Shown here: positions 53,371-63,756 of the stretch, piece after piece
How the letters are laid out: the number at the start of each line of letters is the position of its first letter
How positions within the stretch are numbered: the first letter of the stretch is position 1
DNA from: Pyropia yezoensis
Lineage: Eukaryota; Rhodophyta; Bangiophyceae; Bangiales; Bangiaceae
Direction of reading: 5' to 3'
NCBI GenBank assembly: GCA_009829735.1
Contig: CM020619.1
Span: 15,629,816-15,693,815 of the forward strand
DNA length: 64,000 nucleotides
Notes under the pieces: model-generated
Told to the model about the DNA's origin: nothing
Seen by the model: the letters and a program-made list of their open reading frames with translations, nothing else
The model's database searches: none
Made by a program: the position numbers and the translations under genes

Positions 53371-54465
53371 ATGGCCGCCTTCCTGGTTCCTCGCCTACCC
53401 CCGTCCGCTTTGGGCAGCGCCACGGTATGGCGGCGCTGCTGTGGGCGTCGCCCACCCCCGGACGCCCCGGGGGAGACGGCCGCGGCGGCGGCGGCTTCCT
53501 CCCCTAGGCGGGACCGGCACGTCCGTGCGACGCCATCCCCCCCTCCGACGGCGCGAGCGGCCCCCCGAGAGGCGGCGGGTCCCCCTGGCCCCGGTCGTGT
53601 GGCGCTGGCGACGGCCATGGCCGCCCTGCCCTCCCCGCTCCCGCCCGGCACGGTGGCGCGCTTTGACGACCTCACCACTCTGTTGCTCGAGGCCAACGGG
53701 TCCACGAACCTCACCGCCGTCCGTGATGCGGACGGGGTAGCGTCCAAGCACATTGCCGACGCGCTGTCGCTGCTGCCGGCGCTCGATGACCTGGCCACGG
53801 TCGCGGCGTCACCACGGCGCGGCGGCGGCGGCAGCCCTCACCCGCTGCGGGTGCTGGACCTGGGCTCGGGCGGCGGCTTCCCCGGCCTGGTGCTCGCGAT
53901 TGCCCGCCCGCACTGGGCCGTCACCCTCAACGACTGTGTTCGGAAGAAGACTCGCTGGCACGCCGCCGCCGCCGCGGCACTGGGCCTGCCCAACGTGACG
54001 CCTCTGTGGGGCCGTGCCGAGGCGCTCGGCGCGCCTGGTTCCCCCCATCGCGATGCGTATGACGCGGTGACCGCCCGGGCTGTGGCGGAGCTGCGGGTGC
54101 TGGCAGAGCTGGGCCTCCCTCTCGTCCGCGTGGGGGGCATGCTGCTCGCCCAAAAGGCGCTCGAGGCGGACGCTGCGGCGGTGGCCGCGAGGGCGCCGAC
54201 GGGTGCGGATGCCGCCGCCGCCGCCGCGGCGGCGGTGGTGCCCGTTGGGCCGGGGAGCCCTGAGGTGGCCGCTGCCACCACCGCGATGCGGGTGTGTGGG
54301 GGCGCCCTCCGGGCGGTGACGCCCGTCGACGGCGGCGCGCCGCTACCGCCGAGGACGGGCGGGCAGGGCGGGGACCGCGCCCGCGCGATTGTGTTGGTGG
54401 AGAAAGTGCGGCCGACGCCGGCGGGGTTTCCGCGGGTCAACCCGCAAAAAGATAGGCCCCTGTGA
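53371..54465 (+). CDS. RsmG/GidB-type rRNA methyltransferase, probably plastid-targeted
   Basis: 364 aa. RsmG methylates N7 of a guanine in the 530 loop of bacterial-type 16S rRNA. ATG 53371 (CCACCATGG) gives an N-terminal ~85-residue extension rich in Arg, Ala, Ser and Pro with no acidic start (MAAFLVPRLPPSALGSATVW), as in plastid transit peptides; mitochondrial targeting is possible. The Rossmann SAM-binding loop is VLDLGSGGGFPGL (from ~161), followed by NDCVRKKTRWHAAAAAALGL, DAVTARAVAELRVLAEL and the C-terminal FPRVNPQKDRPL, all in RsmG order. An N-terminal family motif, NGSTNLTAVRDADGVASKHI, is also present. Ala/Gly insertions lengthen loops. Single exon. Substrate by family. Confidence 0.88.
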   Translation: MAAFLVPRLPPSALGSATVWRRCCGRRPPPDAPGETAAAAAASSPRRDRHVRATPSPPPTARAAPREAAGPPGPGRVALATAMAALPSPLPPGTVARFDDLTTLLLEANGSTNLTAVRDADGVASKHIADALSLLPALDDLATVAASPRRGGGGSPHPLRVLDLGSGGGFPGLVLAIARPHWAVTLNDCVRKKTRWHAAAAAALGLPNVTPLWGRAEALGAPGSPHRDAYDAVTARAVAELRVLAELGLPLVRVGGMLLAQKALEADAAAVAARAPTGADAAAAAAAAVVPVGPGSPEVAAATTAMRVCGGALRAVTPVDGGAPLPPRTGGQGGDRARAIVLVEKVRPTPAGFPRVNPQKDRPL

Positions 54466-54771
54466 GTGTGAGTCGAGGGTGATGCCGTGGACATGCAGAT
54501 GAGAGGGGATTTGATGGCGACTGGCGCTGGGGTGCAGGCGGGGTATAGAGGGGAGGAGCCGTCGTGGGCAGCTTGGTTTGCTTCTGATGATAGGGTTTCA
54601 CGCGGGTCATTGTGTTCGTGTTGTCAACACATTTTTGTAGAGTTGAACGAACTTTGCTGATCAAAACTAGGAGACACCAACGTGTATTTATGTACGATCA
54701 GTATTGAATACACTGTACTTGATAGCTCGTCACCAGAAGCAGTTGAACACGTGTGTAAACGGCGCGTCACC
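54466..54771. other. Short intergenic region
   Basis: 306 bp of lower GC between the methyltransferase stop and the NFRKB-like start; no gene or clear motif. Confidence 0.45.
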
Positions 54772-57700
54772 ATGGCAGCCACCGCGCGCGTCCTGGCCAC
54801 CTTGGCATCCAGCGCCTTTGCTGTGGGGTCCTTCCGCCCGCCGGGCCGCGTCGGCGCCATGTCTTCCTCCTCAAAACCCATGTCGGTCGTGGAAGGTGAA
54901 GTTAGCAGCGGGGATGGCGGCCGCGGCGCACGCAGGGGCCGCGGCGGCGGTGGTGACGGTGGCGGTGGCGGTGGCGGTGGCGACGGCGACGGCGACGGCG
55001 GGGGTGGCACCCCCGACAGCGGCGGCACGGGGGGTGGCGGGCGTAGCCGCGGCAGCACGGGGGGCGGTGGGCGTAGCCGTGGCAGCAGCGGCGGCGGCGC
55101 AATGGCCATCACGCACGAGGGGGGTGGCGGGAGGATCTCTTCGTCCCGGACGCGACGGCAGTCGTCGTCCCGTGGCCGCCGCCGCCGCCGCGGCAGTCGC
55201 CGCCTCGGCCGGGATATCAGCTCGGACGAGTTCGAAGGCGACGAGGCGGACCTTGCTGCGTCCAATGGAGGGGGCTCTGACGCCGAGCCGCCGGCCGGCT
55301 GGACGGGTCCGATCCATGGTCTGGACCGCGCGCGGGGACGCGGGGGGACGGTGGGCACCACGAGCGCCGCGCCGCGCACCGGCGTCGCGGACGGCAGCGG
55401 CGGCTGGGAGGCAGAGGAGGAAGCGGAACTTTCTGGCGATGAACCGGCGGGCGTGGACGGCGGCGGGCATGACTATGAGGTTGGCATCGGCCACCACCGC
55501 CCCCCGGTCCGCCGAGGGGGGGTCGGACGGGGGAGGGGGGCGTCTCACCCCTTGGAGCAGGAGGACGACATGGACGACGGTAGAGGCCATGGTCGGGGGC
55601 GTGTGGATGCTGCTGACGACGACCGGGGCGGCTATGACCGCCACGGTCGGTCGGGAGCGCGGCGGTGGGACTCGCCACCCCCTGCACGAGGTGCGCGCTC
55701 CTCCCGGTCATCCACCGCCACGGACAGCGGGGTGGAACGAGGTGACGCAAGCGGCGGCGACGAGCAGCGTGGGACTCCCCTTCCATCTGGCCGTCATGAA
55801 CGCAGCGGAAGCGAGGGCGACAGCGATGAGGATAGCGGCGGCGGCGACGATGACGATGGGGGTCTTATGGATGAAGACGGGGTGGGCGCGGCGGATGAAG
55901 GGCTGTTTGACAGCACTCCTGAGGATGCCGACGTGGACGGTGGTGGGGTCAGCCATCGCCACGGCCGCAGGGCCGACGCTGCCGCTGATGTGGGCGGCGA
56001 TGGTGGCGGGCGGCGTGGCCCCGCGTCCGCCGTCCGGGACGGAGCTGGCCGTCGTCGACGTGACCGCTCAATAGACGATGACAGTGGCTCCCCGCCTCCG
56101 GGGGTGCGCGGTCGTGTCACCGCCTCTGCCGCCGCGGGCCCGCGCAAGAAGCGTCGAGGTATCAGCGGTGGTGGTGCCGATGGGTCGCCTGATGGCCGGC
56201 GAGCGACCGAGTCGTCCCCGCCGCTGCATGCGTCGGTCGCTGCGGGGGGTGGCAGACACCGGCATCGGCGGCGGGAAGGGGCGTCCTCCCCGCCACTGCT
56301 GCCGCCGCCGCCTCCGCCGCCCCCACCGCCGCCGCCACTTTTGACCACCGCCTCGGGCAGGGGCCGCGGGAGGCGCGGCGGGGCTTCCTCCGCCGTCGTC
56401 GCGTCGCCTCGTGGTGGCGGGGGCGTCGGGCGTGGGCGGGGGCGCGGGCGGGGACGTGGTCGGGGGGCGGCGCGGGACCCCTCGACGGGCCGCAAGGCGT
56501 ACGTGGCGGGCGGGTCTGCGGCTGCTACGGGCGTCAAGCGGGGCGGAGGCAGCATCAATGTTGGTGTCGGCGGCAGCAGTGCGCACCGCTCTGCGGGGGG
56601 CGGGGGGGCGGGGCCATCCAGTGGAGGGGCGGGATCTACGGGGCCTGGAGCAGCCGTTGCGGGTGCGACAGCTGGTGGCGGCGGTGGTGGTGGCAATACG
56701 GGTGGTGGCGGCGTTGGCGGTGGCGGTGGCGGCGGTGGCGGCGACTCATCTGGGGATGAGTACACGGCAAACCCCCTGGAGAACTATGTGGGCCAGGTCG
56801 GCGCCCTCGCCGCCCTGGGGGTCACCCCCGACGCCATCCTCAACGCGCACGTGTGGCGTTCGCGGCTGTCACCTGAGGAGCGTGCCGCCCTGCGGTGCTA
56901 CCTCCCCCCCGAGCTTGGGCGGGAGGACCAAAACAGGCTGGCGGCGGACGTCCTCTCGGGTGCCACCCTCCGGGTGGGCGCCGCGTCACGCGATGACGCG
57001 TGGGCGGCCGTCGCGGCGGGTCTGACCCACCCCCGCGTTCGCCGATGGCGGGTGCGAGTGACCCTGCTGGCACGGCGGCACGCGCTGGCCAGCCTCGCCG
57101 AGTACCACAACACGCTGGTGCGACGGGTGCGGGCGCTCAAGGCGCCGCTGCCGCTCGGGGAGGTCCCCTCGGCGGCAGCGGCCATCCGGAGCGCCTCCCT
57201 GGCGGCTCCCTCCGCCGACGGTGCGGCCGGTGACGGGGATGCGGGAGCCAACATTATGAGCGGCGGCGCCGACGGGGTAGTGGGAGGGCTGGCGCCTGGC
57301 GGCAGCGGCGGCGGCGGGGTGGCAGGCGGCCGGGGCACCTACTTTGGCAGCCGCGGCCTCCGCGGCGGCGTAGGCAGTGGCGACGCCGGCCGCCCTGGCG
57401 GGGACATGCCCCTGGCGGTGCCGGCCATCCCCGCGGGTGGGGGTCACGCCGACTGGGACGCGGCCCGCTGGCGGCGCGTCATGCACTTTCGTGCGCAAGA
57501 GACTCAGCGATACCAGATGCCCGAGCGCTCCTTCACCTTTATCAACCCGTGGGGCAACTCGGTGGTGTCACCGCTCAAGCGGGGGCCCGCCCTGGACGGA
57601 GGGCGCCCGCGGGAGCATGCGCTGCTGCGCAACGAGCGGCCTAGTCATGTGACCATCCTGTGCATTGTACGGGACGCGGCGAGCCGGCTCGTCCACGGCC

Positions 57701-57984
57701 GCGGTACCCGTGCGGACATTTGTGACCTGCTGCGGGACAGCCAGTATCTGCGGGACGGGGCGACCTTTTCTCAGCTGAACGGGGTGGTCAGCGGTGCTCT
57801 GGACCGCCTCCACTATGAGGACGATGCGCCGGTGCGGTACGACCCGGACACCAAGCACTGGTGCTACCTCCACAATGACCGCACCCCCGACAGCTTTCCG
57901 ACGCCCGCCTGGGCGCGCGAGCCCGACCGGGCGGTTGCGCGGAGCCGGCGGTCGGCGGCCGCGTCGCGGGCGCGCAAGCGCTAG
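54772..57984 (+). CDS. NFRKB-like subunit of the INO80 chromatin-remodelling complex
   Basis: 1070 aa. ATG 54772 (TCACCATGG) is the first in-frame ATG. The N-terminal ~650 residues are Gly/Arg/Ser/Asp low complexity with many RG, GRGR and GGG tracts, basic KKRR-type signals (GPRKKRRG) and acidic patches; probably disordered and nuclear. Residues ~662-795 look like the DEUBAD-type helical domain of NFRKB (ILNAHVWRSRLSPEERAALR, then YLPP, VRRWRVRVTLLARRHALASL). The C-terminal domain (~890-1045) strongly resembles the NFRKB winged-helix domain: FRAQETQRYQMPERSFTFIN, SVVSPLKRG, RPSHVTILCIVRDAASRL, GTRADICDLLRDSQYL, VVSGALDRLHYE. In animals NFRKB joins INO80 and binds the deubiquitinase UCH37; that partner role is by homology. 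Confidence 0.8.
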   Translation: MAATARVLATLASSAFAVGSFRPPGRVGAMSSSSKPMSVVEGEVSSGDGGRGARRGRGGGGDGGGGGGGGDGDGDGGGGTPDSGGTGGGGRSRGSTGGGGRSRGSSGGGAMAITHEGGGGRISSSRTRRQSSSRGRRRRRGSRRLGRDISSDEFEGDEADLAASNGGGSDAEPPAGWTGPIHGLDRARGRGGTVGTTSAAPRTGVADGSGGWEAEEEAELSGDEPAGVDGGGHDYEVGIGHHRPPVRRGGVGRGRGASHPLEQEDDMDDGRGHGRGRVDAADDDRGGYDRHGRSGARRWDSPPPARGARSSRSSTATDSGVERGDASGGDEQRGTPLPSGRHERSGSEGDSDEDSGGGDDDDGGLMDEDGVGAADEGLFDSTPEDADVDGGGVSHRHGRRADAAADVGGDGGGRRGPASAVRDGAGRRRRDRSIDDDSGSPPPGVRGRVTASAAAGPRKKRRGISGGGADGSPDGRRATESSPPLHASVAAGGGRHRHRRREGASSPPLLPPPPPPPPPPPPLLTTASGRGRGRRGGASSAVVASPRGGGGVGRGRGRGRGRGRGAARDPSTGRKAYVAGGSAAATGVKRGGGSINVGVGGSSAHRSAGGGGAGPSSGGAGSTGPGAAVAGATAGGGGGGGNTGGGGVGGGGGGGGGDSSGDEYTANPLENYVGQVGALAALGVTPDAILNAHVWRSRLSPEERAALRCYLPPELGREDQNRLAADVLSGATLRVGAASRDDAWAAVAAGLTHPRVRRWRVRVTLLARRHALASLAEYHNTLVRRVRALKAPLPLGEVPSAAAAIRSASLAAPSADGAAGDGDAGANIMSGGADGVVGGLAPGGSGGGGVAGGRGTYFGSRGLRGGVGSGDAGRPGGDMPLAVPAIPAGGGHADWDAARWRRVMHFRAQETQRYQMPERSFTFINPWGNSVVSPLKRGPALDGGRPREHALLRNERPSHVTILCIVRDAASRLVHGRGTRADICDLLRDSQYLRDGATFSQLNGVVSGALDRLHYEDDAPVRYDPDTKHWCYLHNDRTPDSFPTPAWAREPDRAVARSRRSAAASRARKR

Positions 57985-58834
57985 CCATCCCCCCCCCACC
58001 TCATCGCCCCTTCCAGATACCGAGCACCAGGGAAGGGGGTCGCTGGCATTTACGGCGTGGGCCCCCCCCTTCACCGGGACAGACGGGCGGGCCCCTCTCT
58101 TCTTGTGGTGTTTTTTCTTCACCCCCTGCCTTAACGCAAAGGCGTTGCCCCTGCTGGTGCGCTCCCAGTCCTGTGCAGCAAGAGAGGGACAAGGGGGTGG
58201 TCGCGCCGGATGATCGCGCTGGGTGATCGCGCCGGGTGGTCCTCTGCGCGGCGGGCGTGGGGTGCGGGCTTCTCCTGATGCGCCGGTCGCGCGCCCATGG
58301 TTCCCCTCTTTCTTGTTTTTTTCCCGTCGTGGCGCAGCCCCTAAAATTTCACCAAATTCGTGTTGTGAACCCCAGGATGCTGCAGCTGTGATCCTCGCCC
58401 CTGGTTGGTCCGTGCCCCACCGGCGGCAGGCGCCATTGGCTCGTCCAACGCCGCCACAGCTCACGCGGCGATGCAAACGGGCGACGACCGCAATCTCCAC
58501 CCAATTGAGCCCCAGCGCTGTGATCCCCCATGGCGGCCATGGCCCGCTGCGGTCACGGCCGCTGCTGCCCCTCCCCACGGCTGCCGGCATCATGCCGTGA
58601 TGCCAGGCTCTGTCATCCGGGGTGTCTCCCCCCCGCGCGGTGGTGACTGGAGCCTGGCCTAGTAGTCGCACTGCTGCCGCCGCGCGCTCGTTGCCGACAC
58701 GCCAGCCGCGCGGGCCACCCGTCCCCTCGTGCCCCTTTCCACCTGCCTACAGGTCCTCCTCAGCGCCCCTGCCTCTGTCGCGGGCGTCGACCTGGCACGA
58801 GAGCCGACCCGTGGCCCCTTTTGTCCCCGCCGCC
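57985..58834. other. Intergenic region with a 13-bp triple repeat
   Basis: 850 bp between two + genes. It carries three 13-bp units at 58201-58239 (TCGCGCCGGATGA, TCGCGCTGGGTGA, TCGCGCCGGGTGG). The last 100 bases are C-rich leader of the transporter. No gene seen. Confidence 0.5.
58201..58239. repeat. Three 13-bp tandem units
   Basis: Consensus TCGCGCCGGGTGA with one to two differences per unit; upstream of the transporter gene. Could be a small cis-element cluster or chance slippage. Confidence 0.6.
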
Positions 58835-60744
58835 ATGTCGCGCACTACCGCCATTGCTGGGCTGTTGACATTTGGCACCCTGTGCTCCCTATTTGCCAAG
58901 CTCATCTACTATGCTGAGGGGGCCAACCGGTACGGGCAGATTGCCAAGTTTGAGAAGCCCTGGTTCCAGGTGCTGGCGGTACGTGCTCCCCTCTCTTGTT
59001 TTCATCGTGGTCGCTTCTTCCTTTTGTGCGCGAGGGACGCAACAACGGGCTGTTTGCTTGAGGCGCTGGCGCCGGCGACGTCTGCTGGCGTCAGATGCGA
59101 GAGGTGGTGCCGCGCGCTTTAGTTTGCGGTCGGGGATTGCCGTCGAGCTGAACGTCGGCCTGCCGTTCCCTATGTCGGCCCTCTCTCAGGGGTGCTTGAC
59201 GGCGGCTAGGTGTCCTCGCGGTGAACTGGGAGGTCGCCCACCCCGTAGCGCCGTGGAGGCTGTTGCTGACGGTCTCTCCTTGCTCCTCTCTTTCTCTGTT
59301 TCTGTGTTCTCCTGTACTGGCGGTTGCGTTGTGGTTGGGTGCTGTGTCTGCTGGTGCTTTCCGCGCACTCCAGATGTTTGTGGGAATGTCGTTTTGCATT
59401 CTCTTGGACCTCCCCAAGCGTACGCCCCGCCGGCCGGCAGGGACCGCGGCCGAGACGGAGCCGCTCAAGGGCGGCGCTGTCTCCTCTGTCAATGGCATTG
59501 GTGGGGGCCCGGATGTGTCTGCCGACGCTCCCCAGCAGGCCGTCCCGTGGACCGAGTCCGTGTGGGTCATCAACGTGCCGACGCTCTTTGACCTGTTCGC
59601 CACGGCGTGCGGCACCACTGGGCTCCTGTACACCACCGTGTCGGTGTATCAAATGCTGCGGGGTGCGCAGCTCATCTTCGCGGCGCTCTTATCCATCATC
59701 TTCCTGGGGAGGCGGCTAGACAAGTACAACTGGGCGGGCATTGGCCTGGCCATCACCGGCATTGCGCTGGTGGGGGCGGCGAACATTATGGGCGAGGCGA
59801 GCCCCACATCCAAGGCAGATATCAAGTTTGGGGTCATTATCATCATTGCAGGTCAGGTGTTGCAGGCGTCACAGGTCGTGCTTGAGGAGTACTTGCTGCA
59901 GAACCTGCGCATGTCGTCCATCCGGGTGGTAGCATGGGAGGGCCTGTTTGGCGTTGCACACTGCGTGCTGTGGGTGCTACCGCTGGCTTACTTTCTCCCA
60001 GGCCGCGACCACGGGCGGCTGGAGGAGTCCGTCGATTCGGTGTACATGTGCGCCCACTCGTGGAAAGTGGCGCTGGTGCTCCTTGGCGACATGACTGCTA
60101 TGCTTGCCTACAACGTGTGCGGCATGCAGGTGACTCAGTCCTTGTCGGCGGTGCACCGGGTCATCCTCGAAACACTCCGCACGCTGTGCGTGTGGGTGAT
60201 TGACCTTTTCCTCTTCTACTTTGTGACCAAGGGCGGGTTTGGTGAGCGCTGGACGCCCTACTCTCTCCTTCAGGCGGCGGGCTTTGTACTCCTTGTCACG
60301 GGCACCCTCACATACAACGCCACGCAATTGATGGCCGAATTCCACTCCCGCCGCCGCGTCCGCGAAGAGGCGCCAGGTGTTGTAGAGACGGCCGTCGTTG
60401 GCGCCGTGGAGGCCGTCGTCAGTTACAGGGGTACGCCGGAACTCGTGTCTGGCGCGTTGGACGGCGTTGTCTCTCAGCCGCTGGGTGCGGGCGTGTCGCC
60501 TATCTCGCGCCCCATAGGGCTGCCCGGCGCGTCGGACGGGGACGAAGATGATGCTGACCTCGACGCCGCTTCGGACGAGGAAGACGACACGGGTGTGCGG
60601 GCATCCTCGTACATGAGCCACCCTTTTGGCAGTGCTGCGCATTCACCTTACCTGGCAATGGCATCCACGCCGCGCAACAGCTCGATGAGCGCGTCGTTGC
60701 GAATGCGGGCGGCAGCGCAAAGACACACACGAGACCAGGTGTAG
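58835..60744 (+). CDS. SLC35F6-like membrane transporter, two exons
   Basis: Exons 58835-58978 and 59374-60744, phase 0, GCG|GTACGT...CTCCAG|ATG; the joined protein (504 aa) reads FQVLA-MFVGMSFCILLDLP. ATG 58835 has a GCCGCCATGTC context. About ten transmembrane segments of the drug/metabolite transporter fold: TTAIAGLLTFGTLCSLFAKL first, then SVYQMLRGAQLIFAALLSII followed by FLGRRL, WAGIGLAITGIALVGAANIM, IIIAGQVLQASQVVLEEYLL, WEGLFGVAHCVLWVLPL, MLAYNVCGMQVTQSLSAVHR and LLQAAGFVLLVTGTLTYNA. The QMLRGA, VLEEYL, EGLFG and VTQSLSAVHR motifs match the SLC35F6 (C2orf18) subgroup. The substrate of this subgroup is not settled; the human protein is reported in lysosomal or mitochondrial membranes. 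The C-terminal ~130 residues are soluble and acidic (DGDEDDADLDAASDEEDD). Confidence 0.85.
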
Positions 60745-61478
60745 GTGGAAGGGGCGGAGTGGGAATCGGCCTGGGGTGTGTGTTCGACAGCGCTTCTCGG
60801 CCCATGTGGCGTGGCCCCGCAGCGGCGGTGTGAGCGGTGTCAGCTGAACCGTTCGCTCCCAGACAGCACTGGGTGGGATGTGGGAAGGCCGCGCGACGTG
60901 GCTGGCGCTGTGAGTGTCCGACGTCGAAGCGCCTGTGCTGGACAAGGGCTGTAGGGGCGATTGCCGTTAGGATGATGTGTACGGGTCGAGCTTGGAGTGA
61001 ATCGCTAGAGCATGCTCCGTCTGCCCACCGTGAACGAGTGCAGCATCGTCTCTTGGCCTGACTGGTCTTCTTGCATGTACAGTACAATCCATCTCGGGAG
61101 ACTGGGCTGGCATAAACGGCCACAGCACTGATGCTGTGTCCCCTGGCCATCACGACCTCTTCTCAAGACATAACAACCCGACTCAAACCACGGGTGACCG
61201 CAGCAGACAGGTATCCACGGCAAGTGGCAATGCCCGCGGGGCACATGCGCCGCTCCCGCCCAGCTGCCACGGCACAGTCAAAACTGTCGGACGGGGGGCA
61301 CGAAACGGCAGAAACAAGAGGGGAGTGGATGGGTAGGGCACGGAGCGAGCCCGGCGATGGCGGGGCAACCCCGCGTCGAGTGGGTCGAGTAAAATATATA
61401 TGTCATAGCACCTGACAAAAAAGGCGGCTGGCGCGCAGCGGGCGCCAGTACTCGCCCCCGGCAACCCAGTCACGCCAC
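60745..61478. other. Convergent intergenic region
   Basis: About 730 bp between the transporter (+) and the pseudoprotease (-). Contains TGTACAGTACA near 61075, related to the palindrome at 42367. AATATATAT at about 61393-61400 lies just past the minus-strand stop and may mark its 3' end. No gene seen. Confidence 0.4.
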
Positions 61479-62399
61479 CTACTTCATGTTCTGACGAATC
61501 CAGTAGTAGTAAAATGACACGTTCGTCCCGACGTTGGGCAGCCCCTGCGGGCACCGCTGGGACGTGGTGCCGACCCAGTAGCTTGAAATCCCGTAGAGGA
61601 CGTACACCTTGACCCGTTTCCCGTTCACCCTCGCGTAGGCAGCGCGGTACATCGGACCGCCAACGTCGCGCTCGCACAGAGCGCCCGACCTCGTGCTCTG
61701 ATAGTTCGTGCACAACTGCCTGTCCTCGTTCACAGGGAGCGTGCGGCCGTCAGAGAGCTTGACAAAGCGGAGGAGCTCCTTGCAGGTTGCCCACTTCTTC
61801 AACGGCTGGTACCCGCGCTTGAGCTGCAGGCTCCCCGCAGTCTGCGCCAGCTTGTCGACCGCCCCGTAGCCTGTGATGAAAAAGCCGTGGGGGTTGCCGA
61901 GCTTGCGCCTGAAGGTAATGGGCAGGACACCCGCAGCGACCATAGCCGCCTCGCCAGGGCCCGAAACCTTGAGCACCGCAATGTCATTGAGATCTCCATT
62001 GGGGTCGTACTGAGGATGATTGATGACCCGTGTCACCTTGAGCTGCACACCCTGGAAGAGGCGGACGCCACCAACACGCACAATGTCGCCAGTCTGCACG
62101 TAGCAGCCGGCACGGGTGAGGACGTGGCCAAACCCAATGAGGGCGGCACCACAGTACATGCCCCCACCCGGGGTGTAGAGCGTGCCCATGAACTCGGCAC
62201 CATTGTCCCGGTCCAACGCACTGACCTGGCGGCCACCGACAATGCGGCCTCGGCGGCCACTGGACAGCGGGCGGTCGCGACTGCTGTCCTCCACCACCAG
62301 GTCCGTCCGGTCCTCCGCCGTGGCGGCCGTTGCCGTCATGGCCACCGCTACAGCGGCGGCTGTGACGGCCAGGGCGGTCAGCAGGCGTCCACGAGCCAT
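61479..62399 (-). CDS. Secreted trypsin-fold (S1) pseudoprotease
   Basis: 306 aa with chymotrypsin fold but no complete catalytic triad. ATG 62399 begins MARGRLLTALAV followed by a long Ala/Val stretch, a clear signal peptide; a short propeptide ends in SSGRRGR before IVGG (I53), the usual activation site. The His motif, normally TAAHC, reads TRAGC, so His57 is Gly98. The Asp102 equivalent is kept (NDIAVLKV, D139). The Ser motif, normally GDSGGP, reads ERDVGGP, so Ser195 is Val246. Paired cysteines around these sites remain, so the fold is probably intact. Such serine protease homologues act as binders or regulators elsewhere; here the role is unknown. Single exon. Confidence 0.82.
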   Translation of the reverse strand: MARGRLLTALAVTAAAVAVAMTATAATAEDRTDLVVEDSSRDRPLSSGRRGRIVGGRQVSALDRDNGAEFMGTLYTPGGGMYCGAALIGFGHVLTRAGCYVQTGDIVRVGGVRLFQGVQLKVTRVINHPQYDPNGDLNDIAVLKVSGPGEAAMVAAGVLPITFRRKLGNPHGFFITGYGAVDKLAQTAGSLQLKRGYQPLKKWATCKELLRFVKLSDGRTLPVNEDRQLCTNYQSTRSGALCERDVGGPMYRAAYARVNGKRVKVYVLYGISSYWVGTTSQRCPQGLPNVGTNVSFYYYWIRQNMK

Positions 62400-63711
62400 T
62401 GTGCAACGAGGAAGGTGTTGAAATTGGTAGAGGGGGGGGGTGGGGAGGCGCAGGGGTCTGTGAGCAGCTGGAGGGGGTGGGCAGCTTGGGTCGGCTGCCG
62501 TAGAAGAGATGCGGCTGTGTTGTATGGAGAGACAGGCACTGGAACCCACCGGTGGGGGACACTCTTATGGGCTCCGGCCGTCGGATGGGACGACGTGATA
62601 CCGTGGATGTGACTCGCTGTGCCGCCACCCGCCCGCCAACACGCTCATCCGCGCGCCCGAGCGCCCGCCCACCCGCCTTCCCGCCCGCTGTCACGCACGC
62701 TTGCCCGCCCGCCTGCTCCCTACGAGCCCCCTGACATACCCACACGCTGGGTGCATGGCGGCGGCGGCCACAAACCGCGCGCCACCCCGCCCCCCAACTG
62801 GATGCAACGACTGTATCGTTGCCACTGTGTAGATGCGACGCGACTGGGGTGCTTGTGTCTTGCTGGCCACCCTGTTGATTACAGGTCCGTGCAGGCCGCG
62901 CGTCAAGCGCCAACGTGGTGGTCAACTGGCCGGCCGTGCGTGTGTTCAGAGGGTTCCCGGCGATGGGTCGATGGGTGGCGCCCGCGGGGTACCCGGCCGG
63001 CATGCGTCACCGGCACATGCGTCGTCGATTCCCGCCCGATGCGCGGAATTCTAGGTGCATGGTTTAAGACCCACTGCGCGGGTAGCCATGTGCTGTCACG
63101 CGGCGCATGGCAGCCAGCGATGCGCTTGCATCGGGGCAGATCACCAATCACGGCGGCTGAGGCGGCGGCGGCTACCGACAGCTGTAAATACAATGCACGT
63201 GCGAGTGTGACGCGTCACGTCGTCGACGGTAGGGAGAGTAGGGCAGGCACCACTGCAGTGTCCCTCACAGACCGGATCACTGAATCAGAGCCGCGAAAGC
63301 GACCACTGTGCCATGCTGGAGGGGAGGCGACCCTGACCGCATAGATATGTAGTGAGGCTGGCAACTGAGAGCCCCCCCTTCCTCCCCCGTCTTGTCTAAG
63401 CCAGCTCCTGTGTCTGGTAAATAAACAAATAGGATAGGTGATGGCGGGGCAGTCGAAGGAGACAGCAGCACTCGGAGCGCTGTGGCCAAAGGGATGGCCC
63501 AGCGCCCGGTATGTACTTACCAAACTAGTCAACTGGGTCTGGCTTCTGGGCCTCTGGATGATCCGGCCCCCAATTTGTGGCACCTAAATACCTAATATCA
63601 AGCCCACTGTGAAGCGTCGTCACAAAGCTTGGGAAGGGTTGTGAGGCGATAATTATAGGGGTACTAAAGAAAGAGTAAAATATAGGTAATTATTGAGGAT
63701 GCAACGATAGC
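62400..63711. other. Intergenic region
   Basis: 1.3 kb, initially C-rich (CGCCCGCC-like repeats near 62630-62710), becoming AT-rich by 63400-63710 with TATAGG-type words. Short ORFs only, none convincing. Confidence 0.4.
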
Positions 63712-63756
63712 TTGCCACGTGTGCATACGTGTACAAGACAATCACATGTCTTTCAC

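Noticed and set aside
54682..54771. GTG-started extension of the NFRKB-like gene
   Set aside because: Eukaryotic translation is expected at ATG 54772, which has a good context.
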